Part shown: positions 1 through 5,427 of the stretch, piece after piece
Layout: every line of letters begins with the position of its first letter
Position numbering within the stretch: the stretch's first letter is position 1
From: Chloroflexota bacterium
GTDB taxonomy: Bacteria; Chloroflexota; Chloroflexia; QHBQ01; JADMIH01
DNA: 8,801 nucleotides
Direction of reading: 5' to 3'
Assembly (NCBI GenBank): GCA_015478675.1
Contig: JADMIH010000160.1
Location: 1-8,801 of the forward strand
The notes under the pieces: generated by a model
Database searches by the model: none
What the model saw: only the letters and a program-made list of their open reading frames with translations
What the model was told of the DNA's origin: nothing
Made by a program: the position numbers and the translations under genes

Positions 1-6
1 TGGTTG

Positions 7-30
7 CCTGCCGGCGCTAACGCTGGCAGG
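7..30. other. GC-rich stem-loop downstream of the methyltransferase gene
   Basis: Arms CCTGCCGGCG and CGCTGGCAGG flank a CTAA loop. On the plus strand all ten pairs form (one G-U); on the minus strand there is one A-C mismatch. It lies about 110 nt beyond the methyltransferase stop, where a transcript end might be expected, but neither side carries a T-tract, so it is not a convincing intrinsic terminator. A smaller dyad (AGTCT/AGACT, 49-62) lies between it and the gene. The rest of 1-138 shows no gene I can support. Confidence 0.3.
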
Positions 31-138
31 TTCATAACAAATCGGGCAAGTCTCGCAAGACTCACTTACCCTTGCCTCACTTGGCGGCAACTCTACAGTT
101 ACTTGCGTCTCGACGTTAGTCAGCTCAGCCGCGCTTTG

Positions 139-1215
139 CTAGGGCCGCGCCTCAAAAACGCGGTTGAACGGCGTTTCAGTGGCTCGGCGGAAATGGCTGA
201 AGCCACCTGCCAGCACCGTCTCACGAATCTTCGCTTCAGTAGCTATAGTGCCGAGTCCCTTCCCACCCGAAGCCATCGCGTGGGGCGTGCAGACCAGGAC
301 CGAAGCCGCCGAATAGACCCTCCCTACCGGGTTCATATTCTCTTCGACGCTCTCCCCCGCCATAGGCTCGACGATAAGCACGTTGCCATCGTCGGCCAGC
401 GCCTTGCGCGCGTAGCTGACGGCGGCCACCGGGTCGCCCATGTCGTGCAGGCAGTCGAAAAAGGCTATGAGGTCATAGCCGCTGCCAGGGTAATCATCGG
501 CTGCCGCCACCTGGAAGGTAACACGGTCCGAGACGCCCGCTTTTTCAGCCGCTTTGCGTGCTTCCTCAATCGAGAGGTCATGGATGTCGAAGCCGAAGAA
601 GCGCGAGTTGGGGAAGGCCTGCGCGAGGATAATTGTGGAGACGCCATGTCCACAGCCCACGTCGGCCACGGTAGCCCCGACCTGCAACTTGGGCAGCACC
701 CCATCCAGGGCGGGAATCCAGCTACTTACCAGGTTTCCCAGATAGCCCGGCTTGAAGAATCGCTCGGTCCCCTCAAACAGGCCATGGTCGTGCTCGCCCC
801 AGAGCATACCGTCCCCGGATAGGAACGCCTCGCTGATCCGAGGCTCGGCCTTGATCAGAACGGTGAATAGCTGGAAGCCGCCACCCACGAAGTAGGGGCT
901 GTCCTCGTTGGCAAGGGCCAGGGCGTGCTCGTCCGGCAGGGTATAACGACCTGTTGATGGGTCGTACTCGACGTAGCCCCCCGCCGCCTGGTTGACAAGC
1001 CAGTCGTTGACGTAGCGCCTGGTCGTGCCGGTGCGCTCGGCAAGCTCCTGGGGGGTGAGAGGCCCCGCCCCCGCCATCGCCTTGTAAAGCCCCAGCTTAT
1101 CGCCGATTATCACGAGCGCCGAACTGGCGAGCGCCCCGAAATCTCCTACCGCCTTGCCGAGGAACGCCCCCAGTTTGGCCTCATCTATCGCCTTAGTTCC
1201 TACAGTTGCAACCAT
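139..1215 (-). CDS. Class I SAM-dependent methyltransferase with N-terminal winged helix (Rv2258c-like)
   Basis: A 358-residue protein expected to transfer a methyl group from S-adenosylmethionine to an unidentified small-molecule substrate in the cytoplasm. Residues about 25-95 look like the winged-helix/dimerisation domain of this family (LGLYKAMAG, LTPQELAERTGTTRRYVNDWL, then a wing ending YTLP). The Rossmann-type catalytic domain follows: motif I VADVGCGHG at 183-191, the acidic end of strand beta-2 at D210 (FFGFD), AAADDY at 237-242, FFDCLHDM at 252-259 and LIVEPMA at 280-286. All SAM-binding landmarks are intact. A longer reading frame could start at 1272, but the ATG at 1215 is preferred because AGGAGG lies 6 nt before it and family similarity begins after it. 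It is the second gene after the ABM-like gene (66 bp gap, same strand), suggesting co-transcription. Close relatives are annotated only as methyltransferases, so the substrate cannot be named. Confidence 0.9.
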   Translation of the reverse strand: MVATVGTKAIDEAKLGAFLGKAVGDFGALASSALVIIGDKLGLYKAMAGAGPLTPQELAERTGTTRRYVNDWLVNQAAGGYVEYDPSTGRYTLPDEHALALANEDSPYFVGGGFQLFTVLIKAEPRISEAFLSGDGMLWGEHDHGLFEGTERFFKPGYLGNLVSSWIPALDGVLPKLQVGATVADVGCGHGVSTIILAQAFPNSRFFGFDIHDLSIEEARKAAEKAGVSDRVTFQVAAADDYPGSGYDLIAFFDCLHDMGDPVAAVSYARKALADDGNVLIVEPMAGESVEENMNPVGRVYSAASVLVCTPHAMASGGKGLGTIATEAKIRETVLAGGFSHFRRATETPFNRVFEARP

Positions 1216-1221
1216 TTCAAA

Positions 1222-1227
1222 CCTCCT
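1222..1227 (-). promoter_or_regulatory. Shine-Dalgarno of the methyltransferase gene
   Basis: AGGAGG on the minus strand, 6 nt before the ATG at 1215. It decides the start against the in-frame ATG at 1272, which would add 19 residues (MILDCVQSN...) unlike the family. The preceding 66-bp gap also holds a short AT-rich direct repeat (ATCTAAA twice), of no clear function. Confidence 0.85.
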
Positions 1228-1281
1228 GTCAATTTTAGATTTTAGATTGCTTTGAACACAATCCAAAATCATGGTTTCGCG

Positions 1282-1599
1282 TTACAGGGCCCTGATCGCC
1301 TGGCCCATTTGCAAGGCCACGCGGCAATCGGTGACGACGGGTTCTGCCTCGGTAAGCCCAACCAGACGGCGATACCAGGCATCTTGCTCCGGGTCGTTGG
1401 CGGTCGCCTCTGAAGCCTCCTCGCTCTCGAAGCGGGCTATGTCCACAAACTCTCGCTGGTCCTTTACCCCGCGCAGTAGCTCCCCCGACACGAAGCCCCT
1501 GGCTTTGGCGAGCCGGTCTCGCCGCCACTCCTCGTGCAGGGCCAGCACACTATTTTCCTCTCCTGCCTTAGCACGGAACGTAAATACGGTTACGAACAT
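1282..1599 (-). CDS. ABM-like (antibiotic biosynthesis monooxygenase fold) small protein
   Basis: A 105-residue soluble protein resembling single-domain ABM / dimeric alpha-beta barrel proteins. These form ferredoxin-like dimers and include quinol-type monooxygenases and many members of unknown activity. Visible features are the first strand MFVTVFTFRAKAG, an amphipathic helix (ENSVLALHEEWRRDRLAKA), a second strand region around GFVSGELLRGVKDQ, a third strand EFVDIARFES, and the aromatic helix DPEQDAWYRRLVGL, followed by a last strand ending VVTDCRVAL. Length fits the family. The ATG at 1599 is chosen over a TTG at 1602 because AGGAGG sits 7 nt upstream of the ATG but only 4 nt from the TTG. 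It is the first gene of a probable two-gene unit with the methyltransferase, suggesting joint oxidation and methylation of a small molecule; that pairing is inference, and no catalytic residue can be assigned from sequence. Confidence 0.75.
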   Translation of the reverse strand: MFVTVFTFRAKAGEENSVLALHEEWRRDRLAKARGFVSGELLRGVKDQREFVDIARFESEEASEATANDPEQDAWYRRLVGLTEAEPVVTDCRVALQMGQAIRAL

Positions 1600-1606
1600 C
1601 AAAATA

Positions 1607-1612
1607 CCTCCT
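1607..1612 (-). promoter_or_regulatory. Shine-Dalgarno of the ABM-like gene
   Basis: AGGAGG on the minus strand, 7 nt before the ATG at 1599. The spacing favours that ATG over the adjacent TTG codon. Confidence 0.85.
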
Positions 1613-1665
1613 TTTGTCCTTGCTCGGATTGGTTCACTCTGTTGAGCGGCTGCCCAACATCACGT

Positions 1666-1671
1666 ATTGTA
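1666..1671 (-). promoter_or_regulatory. Possible -10 element for the ABM-methyltransferase pair
   Basis: TACAAT on the minus strand, about 65 nt before the ABM-like start codon. No good -35 hexamer sits 16-18 nt upstream and there is no TG extension, so this is only the best candidate in the 1600-1733 gap. An 8-bp palindrome GTCTAGAC (1677-1684) lies just upstream and could be part of an operator. Confidence 0.22.
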
Positions 1672-1733
1672 GCGGCGTCTAGACAAGGGCGCATCGGGGC
1701 TATCTCCTAAAGTCGGCACGACACTTCGGGCAC

Positions 1734-1755
1734 AAAAAAGCCGCCTGGTGGCGGC
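1734..1755 (-). terminator. Rho-independent terminator of the LuxR-family regulator gene
   Basis: Read on the minus strand, GCCGCC and GGCGGC form a perfect 6-bp stem with an ACCA loop, followed at once by six T residues (A-tract 1734-1739 on the plus strand). It lies 43 bp after the regulator stop codon. A weaker 5-bp stem (CCCCT/AGGGG, 1770-1786) lies between the stop codon and this hairpin. The terminator separates the regulator from the ABM-methyltransferase pair, which therefore probably needs its own promoter. Confidence 0.85.
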
Positions 1756-1797
1756 GAAGTAGGTGGAAACCCCTATAGTAAAGGGGGAGTAGCGGGC

Positions 1798-4700
1798 CTA
1801 TTCAAGGTTATTGTGGATAGCAAACGCCGCAGCCCCCGCCCGGTTGTCGGTGCCGGTCTTGCCAAAAATGGCAGTGAGGTGGTTTTCCACTGTGCGTTCG
1901 CTGATCGAAAGTTCTTGAGCTATCTGGCGGTTGCTCTTACCCGCAGCAACCAGCCGCAAAACATCAAGCTCCCGCGCCGTCAACCCACAAGGCCCTTTCT
2001 CAATATGTTGGGCAGCAAGCCGAGATGGAATCACTTTTTCGCTCGGTATTTGCTGTAGCGCGGCAACCGAGAAGCGCTCGCGCAGTTGCACATCGCTGAT
2101 GCTGTCCGCGAGCGTTTGTATGAGGTCTCGGCTGGTGACAAACTCGCGCTGCGCCTCGTCCGGGCGCTCGAGGAGAGTGTACAAGTGTCCCATGGCAGCA
2201 TGGATCTGCCACAGGAGGGGGCGCGCTCCCCGCTCGAACGCGCCGCGTTTGGCCTCTTGCAAGGCCGCCTCCGCTTCGGGCATACGGCGCAAGGCTATCA
2301 AGGCATCGCCCTTCAATTTCAGCAACGTGGGGATGTGCTGTGGCTGGGACAACTCGCCAGGTGCGGACTCGATGAGCCGGTTAGCTATCAGCAAAGCATC
2401 CTGGGGTGCGCCCTGTGCAAGCGCAAGTTGGCCCCAGGCCCAGAGTATGCGCCTCTCCGGCAGGTCACGTGGCTGTTGTTGACGAGGTATGGCCGCTTTC
2501 AACGTAGCCTCTGCGCTCGTCAGGTCGTTCTTGAGTAGATAGGCGAGAGCTAAAGTGGCACAACTGTAACCTGTCCACCATTTTGACCCGACCGAACGGG
2601 ACAGCGCCAGCGCCTGCTGGAGATGCTCGACAGCCAGATCAGGTGCGAGCATGACTACATACACATGGCCCAGGGTTTTGAGCGCGCCTGCCATCCATTG
2701 TCGGTGTCCAATCTCGGTGGCAATTCGCAATGCCTCGTGCGCGTGCGTGTAGCCGGCACCCAAATCTCCGAAGCCACCGCACGCCGAGCCAGTGGCAAAT
2801 TCCGCATAAGCTTGCGCGGCGGGCCACCCAATCTGGCGGGCCAATCGTAAGGCTTCTTCCGAGTCACCCGCGCAATCTTCTCGTGTTCGGAGGGCGCTTA
2901 CCGACGCTTCGAGTAGATTGGGTGACGAGTATGCGACGCGGGAGGTAAGGCTGGAGATAAGATTCCTGGTGTCACCCAGTTCTCGGAACGCCGCAATGGC
3001 CTCTCCATAATACCTGATGCCATTTACTATATCCCCATAGATGCTACTTGCCATGCCCATGAGGTCGAAGGTTTCGGCGGTGCCCTGTTTATTCCCCTGG
3101 TTCTTGTAAATCTCCAGCGCCTCACAGTGGGCCTGAAGGCCTTCCGCTGGCCGGCCGGTGTTTGCCAGCCAGTTGCCCAGACGGTTCAAGCTATGAGCCA
3201 GCACGGTCTGATCACCCACGCCCACGCCCATGACACGCGCCAACTCCAAAGCACCCTGGAAGTATTCGCCCGCGTGCACGTAATCCTGCCCCGACCACAG
3301 GAATCCGAGGTCTACGAGGAGCTGCCATTCGTCTTGCTTCTCCCCGGAGTTCCGAGCCATTTTGAGGGCGGTCTCCTCGTCCGCCTGCGCGTTATTGAAG
3401 TCGCCTACGGTCTCGTACACCTGCCCCCGCAGGCGGTAAAGGGCCAGGGGTGGAATTATCGCCAGACGCCGTGCTGCGTCGAGCGCCCGGTTGAGGTGCT
3501 CGAGTGCGGAGTGAGGCGCGTAGAGCGCCATGCTCTCCTCACCTGCCTGCCATGAATAGTTCAGCGCTTTCGCCCATGCTCCCGCCTCATAGTAGTGGTA
3601 GGCCAGGCTGCCTTTGTAAGCGCGTAATGCTCCCGTGTACATCCCCTCTATCGTCTCAGCGACATGGCGATGTAGGCTTTGTATCTCCTGGGGCAGCAGT
3701 TGGCCGTAAATAGCATCATGAGTTAAGGCGTGGCGGAACTGGTACTCTGCAACCACTCCATCGCTGGGCCTCTCCTCTACCGAAATCAGCTGCTGGTTGA
3801 TCAACGACCGGACTGCGTCCAATAGCTCCTCCTCAGGCAAAGCGGTGGCCGCTCGCAACAGGTCAAAGTCGAAGTGACGACCTATCACGGCTGCGGTTGC
3901 CGCCACCTGGTGAGTTAAAGAGTCCAGCCCATCCAGGTGGCGCAAGATCGCTTCGCGCACGCTACGGGGGAGGTGGAGGTCATCTAGCGTCTTGCGATTC
4001 CATGCTCCCTCCGCGTAGAAGACATCGCCCGACTCGATCAGTGCCTTGACCAGTTCTTCCACGAAAAAAGGGTTGCCCTCGGTGCGCGAGTAAATTGCGC
4101 CGGTGAATTCGGGGCTTACTCGCTCTAGATCAAAAATGCGCTGCACCATAACTCCGACATCGCTTACAGGGAGTGGGTCCAGACGCACCTCTGTAGCCAG
4201 GCGCTCGCGCTCCAGGTCTGCTATCTGCCGCAGCCACCGAGTCCCAGGCCTGGCAACCGGCTCATCTAGGCGATACGTAGCGACGAGTAAAATAGGGTTG
4301 TGGGAGATACGCCGGGCCAGCAGGTGGAGCAGTTCCAGGCTGGTCTCGTCCGACCAATGGAGGTCTTCCAGCGCTAATAGCAACGGGCGTTTGGTGGACG
4401 CGGCTGCCAGGAAGCTGTAGATCGATTCGAACAATCTCCTCTTCTCGGCTTGCGGCTCGACCGGAGGGCTGGGCTGGACATCGGGCAGCACACGCGCCAG
4501 CTCCGGCAGCAATTTCACCAGCTCCGGTGCATAAGGCCCGAGGCAAGAGGCTATCTCGCGGGGCGATAAAGAGTGGAAGTAGCTACGTAGAGCGTCGAGC
4601 AGAGGAGCGTAAGGGAAGTTGACGTCAGGTGGAAAGCAATGGCCTACCAGCACCATCCAGTCTTGCTGCCCCGCCCACTCCACCAGTTCTGCAAGCAGGC

Positions 4701-4842
4701 GGCTCTTGCCCACCCCGGCCTCGCCAGCGATCAGCACCGTCTGACCTCGCCCTGAAGGGACCAGCTGCCACAGCTGAGTCAGCACATCCACCTCGCGCTG
4801 CCGACCTATCATGACCGGGCACAAGTAACGGGTCTCGAGCAT
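1798..4842 (-). CDS. LuxR-family transcriptional regulator with STAND-type AAA ATPase and TPR-like repeats (MalT-like architecture)
   Basis: A 1014-residue cytoplasmic signal-integrating regulator. Order of domains: AAA/STAND ATPase at about 11-270, with the opening IGRQREVD, Walker A GEAGVGKS at 40-47, Walker B LLLALEDLHW at 154-163 and the EGNPFFVEEL motif at 255-264; a winged-helix-like arm at about 290-400 (RHALTHDAIYGQLL at 370-383); a long helical region of TPR-like repeats to about 930 (for example QADEETALKMA, YYGEAIAAFRELGD, AEAALQEAKRGA); and a LuxR/GerE DNA-binding domain at 953-1014 with recognition-helix region SERTVENHLTAIFGKTG. In the family, effector binding to the sensor arm drives ATP-dependent oligomerisation and promoter activation. 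The start at 4842 has GGAGG 11 nt upstream; an internal Met 11 lacks such a site. The inducer is unknown. It has its own promoter and terminator, lies beside a CRISPR array and upstream of the ABM-methyltransferase pair; regulation of either is not shown. No truncation or frameshift is visible. Confidence 0.93.
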   Translation of the reverse strand: MLETRYLCPVMIGRQREVDVLTQLWQLVPSGRGQTVLIAGEAGVGKSRLLAELVEWAGQQDWMVLVGHCFPPDVNFPYAPLLDALRSYFHSLSPREIASCLGPYAPELVKLLPELARVLPDVQPSPPVEPQAEKRRLFESIYSFLAAASTKRPLLLALEDLHWSDETSLELLHLLARRISHNPILLVATYRLDEPVARPGTRWLRQIADLERERLATEVRLDPLPVSDVGVMVQRIFDLERVSPEFTGAIYSRTEGNPFFVEELVKALIESGDVFYAEGAWNRKTLDDLHLPRSVREAILRHLDGLDSLTHQVAATAAVIGRHFDFDLLRAATALPEEELLDAVRSLINQQLISVEERPSDGVVAEYQFRHALTHDAIYGQLLPQEIQSLHRHVAETIEGMYTGALRAYKGSLAYHYYEAGAWAKALNYSWQAGEESMALYAPHSALEHLNRALDAARRLAIIPPLALYRLRGQVYETVGDFNNAQADEETALKMARNSGEKQDEWQLLVDLGFLWSGQDYVHAGEYFQGALELARVMGVGVGDQTVLAHSLNRLGNWLANTGRPAEGLQAHCEALEIYKNQGNKQGTAETFDLMGMASSIYGDIVNGIRYYGEAIAAFRELGDTRNLISSLTSRVAYSSPNLLEASVSALRTREDCAGDSEEALRLARQIGWPAAQAYAEFATGSACGGFGDLGAGYTHAHEALRIATEIGHRQWMAGALKTLGHVYVVMLAPDLAVEHLQQALALSRSVGSKWWTGYSCATLALAYLLKNDLTSAEATLKAAIPRQQQPRDLPERRILWAWGQLALAQGAPQDALLIANRLIESAPGELSQPQHIPTLLKLKGDALIALRRMPEAEAALQEAKRGAFERGARPLLWQIHAAMGHLYTLLERPDEAQREFVTSRDLIQTLADSISDVQLRERFSVAALQQIPSEKVIPSRLAAQHIEKGPCGLTARELDVLRLVAAGKSNRQIAQELSISERTVENHLTAIFGKTGTDNRAGAAAFAIHNNLE

Positions 4843-4853
4843 GAGAAGCTATG

Positions 4854-4858
4854 CCTCC
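4854..4858 (-). promoter_or_regulatory. Ribosome binding site of the LuxR-family regulator
   Basis: GGAGG on the minus strand, 11 nt before the ATG at 4842. The spacing is longer than optimal, so initiation may be modest, but no comparable site precedes the alternative ATG at 4812. Confidence 0.6.
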
Positions 4859-4976
4859 AGCAGCCTTCAGCCGATCGCTGCCCTGGTGGCTTGGCTGGCG
4901 GCCGTAGCGGTAATGTGAGACAAACCTTGTTGATACCGCAGCGCAGGGGAACAAATACAAAGCTCCGTGACGATGA

Positions 4977-4995
4977 GTTACTCACCGGGAGTTAC
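4977..4995. promoter_or_regulatory. 19-bp dyad just downstream of the regulator promoter (candidate operator)
   Basis: The sequence GTTACTCACCGGGAGTTAC has 7-bp arms that pair at six of seven positions around a 5-bp centre. It lies at about +7 to +25 relative to the predicted start of the regulator transcript. The right arm GAGTTAC also recurs as a direct repeat at 4975-4981. Size and position suit an operator, perhaps for autoregulation by a LuxR-type dimer, but a weak RNA hairpin or chance are also possible. Confidence 0.35.
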
Positions 4996-5008
4996 GGTCT
5001 TGTCGCTT

Positions 5009-5017
5009 ATTATACCA
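5009..5017 (-). promoter_or_regulatory. Extended -10 promoter of the LuxR-family regulator
   Basis: On the minus strand the sequence TGGTATAAT combines a perfect TATAAT hexamer with the TGn extension, which can compensate for a weak -35. No good TTGACA-like hexamer is seen 16-18 nt upstream. Transcription would start near 5002, leaving about 160 nt of leader before the start codon at 4842. The promoter is about 80 bp from the first CRISPR repeat. Confidence 0.6.
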
Positions 5018-5098
5018 TAGGGCTTACGAAAAGTAGGGGTAGCACCACGCCTTATACCGGTTTTCTGTTCCGTTACTGCTCATTGGCCTAATCAACAT

Positions 5099-5427
5099 GT
5101 TTCAATCCTCACCCAGTGTGAAGACTGGGTGCTACGATATGTCCACACCGGAGACCTGGCGGCGCACTATCTCGTTTCAATCCTCACCCAGTGCGAAGAC
5201 TGGGTGCTACCATCTCGCCTACACCAACAATCAAGCTATGTTGCGCGGTTTCAATCCTCACCCAGTGCGAAGACTGGGTGCTACTATCGCCTTTGTACAG
5301 CAAGGGCGGAAGGTCAAGTGTTTCAATCCTCACCCAGTGCGAACACCGGGTGCTACTCTTCGTTATCGTGGCTACAAGGGGGTTCCGCTAGTTTCAATCC
5401 TCACCCAGTGCGAAGACTGGGTGCTAC
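5099..5427 (-). repeat. Left-end variant repeats 1, 2, 3 and 5 (leader-distal end)
   Basis: Repeats 2, 3 and 5 differ from the consensus at the same two positions (plus-strand repeat position 25 C to G, 28 C to T, giving GAAGACTGGG instead of GAACACCGGG). Repeat 1 also has C to T at position 21. Repeat 4, lying between them, is consensus. As minus-strand RNA, the position-28 change turns the stem's G-U into A-U, while the position-25 change opens the loop-closing pair and gives a 6-nt loop. Clustering at this end supports it being the oldest, leader-distal part. Confidence 0.9.

Larger units (their letters stand above)
4843..5098. other. Noncoding region between the CRISPR array and the regulator gene
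   Basis: This 256-bp stretch holds the regulator's promoter, a 19-bp dyad, a long (about 160 nt) 5' untranslated region and the ribosome binding site, but no gene I can support. By the inferred array direction it is the trailer side, not the leader. I see no hairpin with a T-tract on the minus strand that would stop array transcription before the regulator. Confidence 0.6.

Noticed and set aside
7..30. Stem-loop as an intrinsic terminator of the methyltransferase transcript
   Set aside because: No T-tract follows on either strand, and the minus-strand form has a mismatch.
4..822. Plus-strand open frame of 272 codons at the left end
   Set aside because: It is antisense to the methyltransferase, whose motifs and ribosome binding site make it the real gene.
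1228..1233. Perfect TTGACA hexamer on the minus strand just before the methyltransferase ribosome binding site
   Set aside because: No -10 hexamer lies at 16-18 nt downstream, and that position falls inside the coding region.
5008..5013. TATTAT on the plus strand as a promoter driving the array rightwards
   Set aside because: No -35 or TG extension accompanies it, it overlaps the stronger minus-strand extended -10, and the repeat orientation cues point the other way.
5039..5046. GTAGCACC, an inverted 8-nt match to the end of the CRISPR repeat, outside the array
   Set aside because: Only 8 nt match and similarity stops there; with many possible 8-mers such a hit near the array is plausible by chance.
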